This document shows positions 14,640 to 22,869 of a stretch of DNA of 24,523 bases, piece by piece. The notes under the pieces were generated by a model. The model worked only from the letters and a program-made list of their open reading frames with translations. It searched no databases and was not told the origin of the DNA. The position numbers were made by a program, and so were the translations under genes. The DNA lies in the NCBI RefSeq assembly GCF_000373985.1, contig NZ_KB893073.1, positions 1 to 24,523 on the forward strand, read 5' to 3'. This DNA comes from Desulfobacter curvatus DSM 3379. Its GTDB lineage: Bacteria > Desulfobacterota > Desulfobacteria > Desulfobacterales > Desulfobacteraceae. How positions within the stretch are numbered: position 1 is the stretch's first letter; the number at the start of each line of letters is the position of its first letter.

Positions 14640-17181
14640 GAATGATAAAATTATCCTTGAGGAAAGCGAAAAAAAAATTATAAATGCCATCTCTCAAAGA
14701 GTTGAGCAACAACTTTTCATAATTTCTATAAATAGACCCAAAAATAGGGCTCGTGCCCGAAAGTCTATAATTGTAAAAGGGGGGAAAAGGAGGTATTTTG
14801 TTGAGTTAGCTGAAAGATCCATCCAAAAATTTTACCTTAAAAGATCCATCCATTATTCAAATTTTTTTAAAGAAATAATAAAATATGCCACTGTAAATAT
14901 GCCCATTATAGTGGATGAAATTGACGGCATCTATTTTGCTGTTTTTCCTTACCTGGACAGTACGCCAGGGAAACCGAACCTTAATGGTGAAAAAATATTA
15001 AAGGCGTTGTACAAGGAAAACTCATCGGTACGGAAAATATCAAATCAGAGCGTAAATGAGATTACCAATGCGTTTCTAAACAGCTGGCCAAAAGAATATC
15101 ATCATTACATTCGCTATCTACCAGAATATTTAAAATACATTGAACAACTGCAATCTTATGATGAGATTGTTCTTTGTCCTGAACATGGGGATTTTGCGTT
15201 GAATAATATCTTGACCGGTCTACATTCAAAGCATTTGATTGATTTTGAGTTCAGCCGGGAGACGCAACCTGCCGGGTTTGATTTGTACGCGTACCGCCGG
15301 ACAACATACAAAACAAAATTATTTTGGAAAAGAAAAGATTATTACAGAGATCTACACAGCCTGAAATTCAAATTAAATGAACGGATTAGTTTTGCCATAG
15401 ATAACAATTTAAAAGAAATAATTATTTATTCTGAATTGACACCTGTGGTAAGAAGCAAGATTGTGAAGTTAATGAATGAGACCCTTTCTGGTTTTGGGAC
15501 ACATCTATTGGATTCGTTGTCGTTCCGGAGAAAGGGCAACGAGGAACTGTTTTATGTTACGATCTGGCATGATAACATCCTTTCCGGGTTTGCAATTTTA
15601 AAAAAACACAAAAACATTTTATATCCCATAGCCACTGAAGAGGGTGATCCAGTTATTTTTTTTAAAAATATTTATCAGTTCGGGCTATTAATTAAATATA
15701 TGGAACGGCGCAGGATCGGTTTTCAATTTGATAATATCTCAAAACAATCTGACGTATATAAGCAATTTAATTTAATGAGAGAAAAAGTTAATACACCCAT
15801 TAATGCAGTTGCAATGTCCGCGGTTTTAGAGGAAAAAACAAAAGATCGTGCCTTGTTTGAGTTGCTCAGTGAGATATCCGGTTATCTTGCGTCAGCAGCT
15901 ATAAAAGATAAAGACTCCCATGTTTTGATATACAGTCTGCAAAATAAAAAAATTATATCAAAACATAATAGAAATAATTTTTTTTCAGTATTAAGACTAA
16001 GTTCCCGAACAATAAGGACTGGGATTTTTTTTATGGTACAACGAATAAATTTAAAGCGTTTCCTGATTTTTTTATACCAATATCCCAAAATACGATTACG
16101 GTGGAGAAAAGCGCGCAAAAAAGGAGGCGCACTTCGATTGAGGATCGGCGACTTTCATGCTTTCATACGAGCCCTGAATCAGAATGGTGTAGATTACGTA
16201 GTATTGAGGGGTTTACATGACGGTAATCCCAGTTCTGATGAAGATGTAGACTTCATGCTCAAGGCCTCCCATATTCTGAAAATGATCTGGGTAGCAGCCG
16301 GTTTCCCAGGTTCGCTTCCCTGTGATGTATATTTTGATACCTACCAAAGTTTAGAATGCTATCCTTATTACCCGCCTGTATTCGCGTTAAGAATTCTAGA
16401 AAAAAAGATAAAAAACAATCAGGACTGTTATGTACCGGATGCTTATCATCATTTAATGTCACTTTTATATCATATCACCTATCATAAAGGCCTTACCAAA
16501 GGATTTAATAGGAATAATGGGAAACTAACACCGGATAGCAAATATTATGATATGATTATGGCGTTAATTGAATCCAATGGTTTTGAGGATCATTTTGAAC
16601 TCTCTCTAAGAGGATTCCATCAATTTTTAAAAAATAAAAACGTCAGCATGCCCTACGATATGCTTGTAAAGTGGCCTAAAAGAAATGAAACAATAGATGC
16701 CATCACAGAAATTGAAAAACAGTCTCTAAAACAAGAACTTCCAACAGATAAAAAGAATTTAGTCGTTTTTATTTTAAGAGAGGATGCGACTCCAGAGAAT
16801 ATTATTGAATATATAAAAAACACGATCAGTGATAATTATTCAATTCTATTTTCAAAGGAATTAACGGCAGAACAGATAAACCGTGCCATTCAATTCACCC
16901 GTGGAGGAAATTGGGTAGAATTGGATAAAAAACAATTTCATCTGGTTGCGCCTTATTCGATTGTTGTCAGCCAATCCAATTCTTTTGAGACCACCGAAAG
17001 TAACACAGAATACTTGGCCAAAGAATGCGCCAGAATAAAAAAGGAGATACGTGGATATGTAAAAGAGAACTTCCCGTCTATACCTAAACGATATCTGATA
17101 CACAGCACCGATTCCCCTTATGAGGCCCTGGATTATATGAAAAAAATTCTGCCTCAAGATTACATAAAAATCATTGCTTAA
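14623..17181 (+). CDS. multidomain APH-like kinase / nucleotidyltransferase-like protein
   Basis: An 852-residue protein that I cannot match to one named family. Residues about 30-250 form an APH-like kinase: FVELAERSIQKFYLKR, then EHGDFALNNIL (187-197) with the catalytic Asp and Asn, and LIDFEFS (205-211). Residues 260-450 are a mixed region without clear match. Residues about 508-660 resemble a nucleotidyltransferase-fold domain: FIRALNQNGVDYVVLRG and a DEDVDFML metal-binding-like pair (Asp541, Asp543). Residues 711-846 resemble nucleoside diphosphate kinase: VVFILREDATPE, YSILFSKELTAEQINRAI and RYLIHSTDSPYEAL, where His827 sits like the NDPK active-site His. The segment 500-506 is basic. 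There is no signal peptide. It lies between the LPS kinase and waaL, overlapping both the kinase gene and the extended waaL frame. A core-modifying phospho-transfer role is inferred only from context. Confidence 0.7.
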   Translation: MSITSENDKIILEESEKKIINAISQRVEQQLFIISINRPKNRARARKSIIVKGGKRRYFVELAERSIQKFYLKRSIHYSNFFKEIIKYATVNMPIIVDEIDGIYFAVFPYLDSTPGKPNLNGEKILKALYKENSSVRKISNQSVNEITNAFLNSWPKEYHHYIRYLPEYLKYIEQLQSYDEIVLCPEHGDFALNNILTGLHSKHLIDFEFSRETQPAGFDLYAYRRTTYKTKLFWKRKDYYRDLHSLKFKLNERISFAIDNNLKEIIIYSELTPVVRSKIVKLMNETLSGFGTHLLDSLSFRRKGNEELFYVTIWHDNILSGFAILKKHKNILYPIATEEGDPVIFFKNIYQFGLLIKYMERRRIGFQFDNISKQSDVYKQFNLMREKVNTPINAVAMSAVLEEKTKDRALFELLSEISGYLASAAIKDKDSHVLIYSLQNKKIISKHNRNNFFSVLRLSSRTIRTGIFFMVQRINLKRFLIFLYQYPKIRLRWRKARKKGGALRLRIGDFHAFIRALNQNGVDYVVLRGLHDGNPSSDEDVDFMLKASHILKMIWVAAGFPGSLPCDVYFDTYQSLECYPYYPPVFALRILEKKIKNNQDCYVPDAYHHLMSLLYHITYHKGLTKGFNRNNGKLTPDSKYYDMIMALIESNGFEDHFELSLRGFHQFLKNKNVSMPYDMLVKWPKRNETIDAITEIEKQSLKQELPTDKKNLVVFILREDATPENIIEYIKNTISDNYSILFSKELTAEQINRAIQFTRGGNWVELDKKQFHLVAPYSIVVSQSNSFETTESNTEYLAKECARIKKEIRGYVKENFPSIPKRYLIHSTDSPYEALDYMKKILPQDYIKIIA

Positions 17182-17212
17182 AAAAAATAAATTACCTCAT
17201 ATATTTAATTTT

Positions 17213-18508
17213 ATGGAAAAAATATCTTTCTCAGTACAGTCTTCGACAGCTGCACAAAAAAGGAACTATAGGGAAAACGTCAGGTTAGAAAATATCTCTA
17301 TTTTTTTAATGCTGCTTGTTATTTTTTTAAATCCATTCCCCCACACAACCTTCTTAGATCAACTGTTTTTTTATGCTGCCATTTTGCCCATGATCGTCGT
17401 GGCACGAAATGGATTTGATGGTTTTTATTATAAGACTCCTTTGTTTTACCCATTAGTCCTATTTTTCTCTTGGTCAGTAATAAGTGTGATTTTTGCGTTG
17501 GATAAGTTAGATAGTGCCCATGATCTATACTCCCATCTGATTCGTTATATGATCTTCTATCTGGTCGTTGTCAACTTATTCTATACAAAAAAAAGGCTAT
17601 TATTGCTTGCTGTGTGTGTTGTCCTCTCGGAATTTATTTTTGCCAGCGGCGCTTTACTTTTATATTATGGCATATTGGGGCACGACATATCTTCCCGCTT
17701 TATGCTTGATGGATTTAAAGCAATTGCACCGGATATTATTCCTTTCGGGTTTATGCTTGGACTTTTCCTAGCTGTGTGGCTATTTAAAATTTGCCAGAAT
17801 AAATTTCAACGTTTTTTCCTGGTAGTGGCCATTATTGTTTTGATTTTATCCACTATCGCAACCCAGTCAAGAGGGGCGGCGATAGCTTTGTGTATCTCAT
17901 TTTTTGTGCTGCTATGGGATCATAAAAAAACTCTTGGCATTTTGATGGCTGCAATGAGTCTAATTATATTACTGAGTCCTATACAAAACAGGATTAAGGG
18001 GGATAAGCTCTTTCAAGATGATCATAGAGCTGGGTTAATACTTTATTCAATTGAGGTAATAAAAGATTATCCAGTATTGGGGACTGGCTTTTCAATTGAT
18101 GCCTTCCGAAATCCTAAATTCATTAATAAAGAAACATATCGTTCCCGAATACCAAAAAAATATCGAAACCATGGGTTTTACAGGCCTCATAGTATATTTT
18201 TGAGCATGGCAACTAGAACAGGCATTGTAGGAATGGCACTGTATGCCGGATTATTTGTCGTTTCGGCTTTTATCTGCTGCCGCTTAATTTTATATGGGAA
18301 AGATTCATTCATACAAAACCATGCAAGATGCTGTCTTGCGCTTTTGATAATGTTTTTGACAAATGGATTGTTTCAGGTCATGACCACACATTTTATTGAT
18401 ATGATCCAGTTTATAACTTTTTCTTTGCTGACGATTATATGGAAAATCAATAAAGATACCCCCCAAAGCCAGTGCCATAAGATAGAAGTCGATCGACAAA
18501 AATCATGA
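17213..18508 (+). CDS. waaL: O-antigen ligase / Wzy-type polymerase family membrane protein
   Basis: A polytopic membrane protein of about 431 residues with roughly ten to twelve hydrophobic segments, from about residue 28 to 410. The conserved Wzy_C/WaaL features are visible: TQSRGAAIAL with Arg220, then a large periplasmic loop with GTGF (290-293) and RPHSIFL with His326, then the last membrane helices. WaaL joins undecaprenyl-linked O-antigen to lipid A-core on the periplasmic face. A Wzy polymerase is possible, but the position among core genes favours ligase. The frame is open from a TTG at 17174 that overlaps the previous stop; I use the ATG at 17213, and neither start has a good ribosome site. 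The stop overlaps the next gene by four bases. Confidence 0.8.
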   Translation: MEKISFSVQSSTAAQKRNYRENVRLENISIFLMLLVIFLNPFPHTTFLDQLFFYAAILPMIVVARNGFDGFYYKTPLFYPLVLFFSWSVISVIFALDKLDSAHDLYSHLIRYMIFYLVVVNLFYTKKRLLLLAVCVVLSEFIFASGALLLYYGILGHDISSRFMLDGFKAIAPDIIPFGFMLGLFLAVWLFKICQNKFQRFFLVVAIIVLILSTIATQSRGAAIALCISFFVLLWDHKKTLGILMAAMSLIILLSPIQNRIKGDKLFQDDHRAGLILYSIEVIKDYPVLGTGFSIDAFRNPKFINKETYRSRIPKKYRNHGFYRPHSIFLSMATRTGIVGMALYAGLFVVSAFICCRLILYGKDSFIQNHARCCLALLIMFLTNGLFQVMTTHFIDMIQFITFSLLTIIWKINKDTPQSQCHKIEVDRQKS

Positions 18509-19287
18509 ATAACTGTTTTTTTAAAAAAGTAAACATCGAAGGCGTGTCCCATTTGTTTGTTTGTAAAGGGCGTTCTCGCATAGTAAATGCAGGGAAAGTC
18601 GAGGATGCGTTCTTATTTAAGCGGCAATTGTATGCCAGCCTTTACAAAGTGGACAATCACATTTTAAAAGTTTGTTACGGCCAATCAATCCCCAAAGACA
18701 TTTTTAGAAAATACGCCTTAAGGTCCCAGGCTGAAAGAGAATCAAAAAGTGCCTTCATTCTGTCTGAACTGGGGCTGGTCACCCCGAAAACTTATTTTTC
18801 AGCGTTCTCTTTGTTCCCGAAAATGCGCAAAGGTGTGGAATCAATCCATGAGATGGATTTTCTGGCTGGTTACGACGATTTAAATCCCAATTTTGTTCAC
18901 CGTCCGGATTGCCTTGGCATCATCCGATGCTTCGGCCGGGACCTGGCAGTGATTCTCAATGCAATGCTTTGCCCTAAAGATTTTGGACTTGGGAATGTCA
19001 TGTATCATCCGGGTGAAGACAAACTTGCCTGGATAGACTCGGATCTAAAAAAATTTAAAAATAAAGAAACGCTATCCCGGACTGTCATGGGGAAACTGGG
19101 CCACCGGTTTTTGAACTACCTGGACAATTGTCAGGCAGATATGTTCTGGCGGTCATTTTGTGAGAATTCCATCCTCTATGCCGAAAAAAACGAACTGCTG
19201 TCCTACGGCAAAATTGATTATAGCAAAAATCAACCGGGACGGGTATCAGAAGACAAAATAACCGATAATTCTGATCATCATTCATAG
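18505..19287 (+). CDS. kinase-fold protein, LPS core kinase-like
   Basis: A 260-residue protein with kinase-fold signatures: NHILKVCYG (Lys55), QAERESKSAFILSELGLVTPKTYF for the helix-C region and lobe junction, CPKDFGLGNVMYHP (156-169), which replaces HRD-x4-N by KDF-x-LGN, and LAWIDSDLKKF (174-184) in place of DFG. This resembles the WaaP/YrbL group more than APH enzymes; the HRD aspartate is kept as Asp159 and the metal site as Asp178/Asp180. The target is likely a core sugar, but this is inference. Its ATG overlaps the waaL stop (ATGA), so it is translationally coupled to the ligase. It ends the plus-strand cluster, converging on lpxK. Confidence 0.65.
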   Translation: MNNCFFKKVNIEGVSHLFVCKGRSRIVNAGKVEDAFLFKRQLYASLYKVDNHILKVCYGQSIPKDIFRKYALRSQAERESKSAFILSELGLVTPKTYFSAFSLFPKMRKGVESIHEMDFLAGYDDLNPNFVHRPDCLGIIRCFGRDLAVILNAMLCPKDFGLGNVMYHPGEDKLAWIDSDLKKFKNKETLSRTVMGKLGHRFLNYLDNCQADMFWRSFCENSILYAEKNELLSYGKIDYSKNQPGRVSEDKITDNSDHHS

Positions 19288-19288
19288 A

Positions 19289-19317
19289 TCAATTTCGATT
19301 GAGTTGTCATAGACAAC
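19289..19317. other. two tandem perfect hairpins between convergent genes
   Basis: Hairpin one is tcaat-ttcg-attga (19289-19302). Hairpin two is gttgtc-ata-gacaac (19303-19317). They abut in the 46-base gap between the kinase-like gene and lpxK. There is no T-run, so they are not standard Rho-independent terminators, but they may mark or protect mRNA 3' ends. Confidence 0.4.
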
Positions 19318-19333
19318 CCCGTGACACCCTGCT

Positions 19334-20488
19334 TTACCCGTTTGCATTGTTCAAAATAAATCTTTCAATGCCCTGGGGATTGGAAAAACACAACCGGATA
19401 CCAATAACAGCAACCGTCACATCCCCGAAGCATACCGGATTCACCTTTACCCAGTCCTTCTGGGTCGTCAGAACAAGGTCAGTGTTCAAGGCCTTCGCCC
19501 GGGATATAATCCGTTTAATATCAGCCTCGTTATATCGGCAATGGTCGCAAAACTCAAGGTGATCCGCAACAGTTACACCTATATCCTGCACGGATTGTAC
19601 AAAGGAATCGTTCCGGGCCAGACCTGAAAATAGAACGGCTGTTTTTCCTTTCAGCGACCAGGATTGAAACGCCTTTGTATTATTATGGATTCCGGCCGGA
19701 AGTAATTGCGCTACAAAAGGCTCATGTGTACAGAAAAAAAGAGGCACAGACAGTAATTTTTTTATGATGTCATCTGCAAAATGGCGTCCTGCAGATTTCT
19801 GAAACGTATCCCATTGAAATGCATCTGCGGGACACCGGGTAAACACGACTGCATCAATTCTGTTCTTTGCCATACAAAGAGTTTCCCGCAAACGGCCTGC
19901 CGGCAGCATGCGCCCGTTCCCCAATGGCAGTGTGTAGTCCAGAAGCACCAAATTCAGGTCCCGTTCCAATTTCAGGTGCTGGAAGCCGTCATCAAGAATG
20001 ATCACATCAGGTGCAAAATATTCCAAAGCCATGCGACCTGCCTTATACCGGTCTTTCCCGACCACTACCGGGAACGCTTTTTCCATGGCCATCATATAAG
20101 GCTCATCACCGCAAGTCTTGGCGTCCAGAAACACTTCCCGGCCGTCAGATACCACAGCAACCTCGTTCTCAAGTGTTCCCCTGTAACCCCGACTGATCAC
20201 CACAGGACGCAACCCTTGTTCCACCAGCATTTTTGCTAACCAAACAGCCATGGGGGTTTTACCGGATCCGCCCACCGCCAGATTGCCGATGGCGATCACA
20301 GGGCAGTCAAGACGCCGGGTTTTTAGCAAACCGGATTCATACATGGCATAACGCAGCCTTACACCCGCCCTATAAATTCCTGCACATCCGGCCAGCACCT
20401 GATCAAAGGAAAACGGTGAAAATGGCCCAGGGGTTTCCATGGTTCGCAATACCCGTTTTTCTATCAGGTCGAGCCAGGATTTAATCAA
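19334..20488 (-). CDS. lpxK: tetraacyldisaccharide 4'-kinase
   Basis: A 384-residue LpxK. After SWLDLIEKRV it shows CPVIAIGNLAVGGSGKTP, whose GGSGKTP (about 73-79) is the Walker A loop, then VVISRGYRG, CGDEPYMMA, VVGKDRY, IILDDGFQHLKLERDLNLVLLD and LVLTTQKDWVK, all family hallmarks. It phosphorylates the 4' position of the lipid A disaccharide at the inner membrane. I choose a TTG start at 20488: GGAGG lies six bases upstream inside the last codons of waaA, and the N-terminus then matches LpxK. The frame is open to 20518, but that extension has no support. The start overlaps the waaA stop by eight bases, so translation is coupled. Confidence 0.92.
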   Translation of the reverse strand: MIKSWLDLIEKRVLRTMETPGPFSPFSFDQVLAGCAGIYRAGVRLRYAMYESGLLKTRRLDCPVIAIGNLAVGGSGKTPMAVWLAKMLVEQGLRPVVISRGYRGTLENEVAVVSDGREVFLDAKTCGDEPYMMAMEKAFPVVVGKDRYKAGRMALEYFAPDVIILDDGFQHLKLERDLNLVLLDYTLPLGNGRMLPAGRLRETLCMAKNRIDAVVFTRCPADAFQWDTFQKSAGRHFADDIIKKLLSVPLFFCTHEPFVAQLLPAGIHNNTKAFQSWSLKGKTAVLFSGLARNDSFVQSVQDIGVTVADHLEFCDHCRYNEADIKRIISRAKALNTDLVLTTQKDWVKVNPVCFGDVTVAVIGIRLCFSNPQGIERFILNNANG

Positions 20489-21779
20489 TGAACGCCTCCA
20501 TGTGACCCAAACTGGCATTTATCGCCCCTGCGTTGTCTTTAAAAATTTGCCGGGCATTATGCCCGATGCGGCGGCAATCATCCGGATTGCGCAACATTTG
20601 TTCGAGTTCAACGGCCAGGGCTTTTCCGTCTTCAACCTGGATGCCGCCGTTTCCCTGGACAAACAACTGGGCCATTTCACCAAAATCTGTCATATGAGGT
20701 CCAAAAAAGACCGGTTTGCCAAACATGGCCGGTTCCAGAAGGTTATGCCCGCCCTGGATTACCAGGGAACCACCGACAAACGCGCACACACACACAGCAT
20801 AGGCTTTAGATAGGACGCCGATGGTGTTAAGAAACATAATATCCGCACCTTGCTTGCTTTCAAGCGGATCCAGATAGCTTGCAACCTTGAATCCGGTTAG
20901 GGGCAATTCCTTGAGCAAGGCAGTACACCTTCCCGGGTCCCGGGGCGCAATCACAAGTTTGAGTTCAGGCACTGCTTGTCTTGCCTGAATAAACGCCCGG
21001 ACCACCATGGACTCTTCACCGGGATGAGTGGACCCGGCAATCATGATTGGGTCATCCGCTTGAAACCCCAGATCCCGGACAAGACTTGAAATCTCTCTCC
21101 GGGACAACCGGGGACAGGGCTGATCAAACTTAATATTCCCGGTGACCTGAATACGATTTTCAGCCACGCCAAGCTGTTCAAATCCCAGAGCATCCTGCCG
21201 GGTTTGGGCCATCACACAGGAAAGCGTCGAAAAAAACAAATTGGCCAACGGCCCCATGCGTCGATAACCTTTTAAGGATTTTGGAGACAAACGGGCATTC
21301 ACAAGGACCACCGGAATTCTGCGTTGATGCATGACAGACAAAAAACCGGGCCATAAATCCGTTTCCACCAGACAGACGATATCCGGTGAAATACGCGAAA
21401 CAACCCGGATCACTGCAAACCAAATATCAAAGGGAAAATAACCCAGCGTTGTAACCGGAGAATCGGCCCGGCCCGGACACATCATCTCAAAAGCCTGCTC
21501 AAATCCGGTTTTGGTGGATGCCGTGAATACAATGTGGTGTGCCGGATACTTTTTTTTCAAAGCATTTACCAGGGGAAAACTTGAGTTCACCTCACCCACG
21601 GACAGGGCATGAACCCAGATTCTACGGGTATTGGCTTCTTTTTCAGGAATCTGTGTAAACAACCCCAGTCGTTGTAATAGATTGGCCCGCCGTTTGGCTG
21701 AAAAGATCCAGACAACAGGTAAAAAAGGCAGGCAGAAAAAAAACACCACCAGGGTGATGATATGATAAAAAAAAATCAT
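20481..21779 (-). CDS. waaA: Kdo transferase (3-deoxy-D-manno-octulosonic acid transferase)
   Basis: A 432-residue GT30 enzyme, standard length. An N-terminal membrane anchor (residues 3-27) is followed by KRRANLLQRLGLF, WVHALSVGEVNSSFPLV with the catalytic-type Glu63, PFDIWFAV, LVETDLWPGFL, VNARLSPKS, TGNIKFD, AGSTHPGEE and GGHNLLEPAMFGKPVFFGPH, all classic WaaA motifs. It adds one or more Kdo residues to lipid IVA at the cytoplasmic face. The number added cannot be read from the sequence. It starts ten bases after lptG ends and overlaps lpxK, in the minus-strand lptF-lptG-waaA-lpxK operon. The start ATG has no clear ribosome site, so coupling to lptG is likely. Confidence 0.95.
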   Translation of the reverse strand: MIFFYHIITLVVFFFCLPFLPVVWIFSAKRRANLLQRLGLFTQIPEKEANTRRIWVHALSVGEVNSSFPLVNALKKKYPAHHIVFTASTKTGFEQAFEMMCPGRADSPVTTLGYFPFDIWFAVIRVVSRISPDIVCLVETDLWPGFLSVMHQRRIPVVLVNARLSPKSLKGYRRMGPLANLFFSTLSCVMAQTRQDALGFEQLGVAENRIQVTGNIKFDQPCPRLSRREISSLVRDLGFQADDPIMIAGSTHPGEESMVVRAFIQARQAVPELKLVIAPRDPGRCTALLKELPLTGFKVASYLDPLESKQGADIMFLNTIGVLSKAYAVCVCAFVGGSLVIQGGHNLLEPAMFGKPVFFGPHMTDFGEMAQLFVQGNGGIQVEDGKALAVELEQMLRNPDDCRRIGHNARQIFKDNAGAINASLGHMEAFID

Positions 21780-21789
21780 GAAACCAACA

Positions 21790-22869
21790 TTATTCCGTCT
21801 GAATCAGATAGATACCCCCCAGGCATAGAAAAACCAGGTTCCCCACCCAGGCGGCCACCACCGGCGGCAGAATCTTTGCGTAGCCCAAAGAGGCGGTAAA
21901 TCCGAAAACAAACCAATACAAAAAACAAAATCCCACACCCACGGCAATGCCCACAGGCAGATTGGTCTTCACAAACTCCCTCATGCCCGTGGCAGCCCCT
22001 GTCAACGCCATGATAACACAGATAAAGGGGAAGGCCAGTTTCCCATGCATATCCACCTTATACGTGGTGGCGTCATACCCCTCGGATGTTACTTTTCCTA
22101 CATACCGTCTAAGCTCGGTATAACTCATTTCGTTGGTCTTTTGGGCCATGCGGCCAAGGTCGTCGGGGTTCAAGTCAAGGGTGACGACCTTTCTGGGTCT
22201 TATATTCACATGATAGTCATTAATTGCAGGGTCATACACCTGTTCGGCGACATCTTCCAGAATCCATCGGCCGTTTTCATAGACCCCTGTTGCGGCATCA
22301 ATACGCGAGGCAATCTTGAATCCTGCGCCCATGGTGGTGTATGTGACGCCGGCCACCGTCTTTTGAACCGGGTCAAAAAAATTAATGTGCACCAGCGTTT
22401 TGTCCGAACGAATCCAGATGTCTTTTCTACTGTGAACAGCTCTTTTATCTCCGGACATCTCGTGGTAACGGATGTAATTGGAACGTGCCATGGACAAGGG
22501 AATCAGAGTTTCACCCAGAAACAGCATCAACAGAGCCAGAAAACATCCGGCCCCAATGGCCGGTTTGACCAGAAAATAGACGGAGATCCCCGAAGACTTT
22601 AACGCTGTAATTTCCTGGTTCCGGTTCATGATACCAAACACGCAAATCACGGCAAGAAGCAGGCCTGCCGGTGTGAACTGAACAAACATATACGGCAGCT
22701 TAAGCAACACATACCAAAGGCCTCTGGCCAAGGATACATCGTATTCAAACATTCTATCCATATGGGACAGGTAATCAATAAAAACGAACAGCACCATGAC
22801 CAAAGCCTGGATAATCATAAAAATCCGGACAAACTCTTTAAGCCAGTATTTGTGGAGGCATTTAATCAT
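21790..22869 (-). CDS. lptG: LPS export ABC transporter permease LptG
   Basis: A 359-residue YjgP/YjgQ-family permease. It begins MIKCLHKYWLKEFVRIF, with a helix at about 14-32, more helices around 50-120 (PYMFVQFTPAGLLLAVICVFG) and three at the C-terminus (HGKLAFPFICVIMALTGAATG onward), and a large periplasmic jellyroll between. The coupling-helix region NRNQEITALKSSGISVYF is typical for contact with the LptB ATPase. With LptF it extracts LPS from the inner membrane. I use the ATG at 22869, which overlaps the lptF stop by four bases; the longer open frame to 22926 lies inside lptF. The lptB, lptC and lptA genes are not in the window. Confidence 0.92.
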   Translation of the reverse strand: MIKCLHKYWLKEFVRIFMIIQALVMVLFVFIDYLSHMDRMFEYDVSLARGLWYVLLKLPYMFVQFTPAGLLLAVICVFGIMNRNQEITALKSSGISVYFLVKPAIGAGCFLALLMLFLGETLIPLSMARSNYIRYHEMSGDKRAVHSRKDIWIRSDKTLVHINFFDPVQKTVAGVTYTTMGAGFKIASRIDAATGVYENGRWILEDVAEQVYDPAINDYHVNIRPRKVVTLDLNPDDLGRMAQKTNEMSYTELRRYVGKVTSEGYDATTYKVDMHGKLAFPFICVIMALTGAATGMREFVKTNLPVGIAVGVGFCFLYWFVFGFTASLGYAKILPPVVAAWVGNLVFLCLGGIYLIQTE

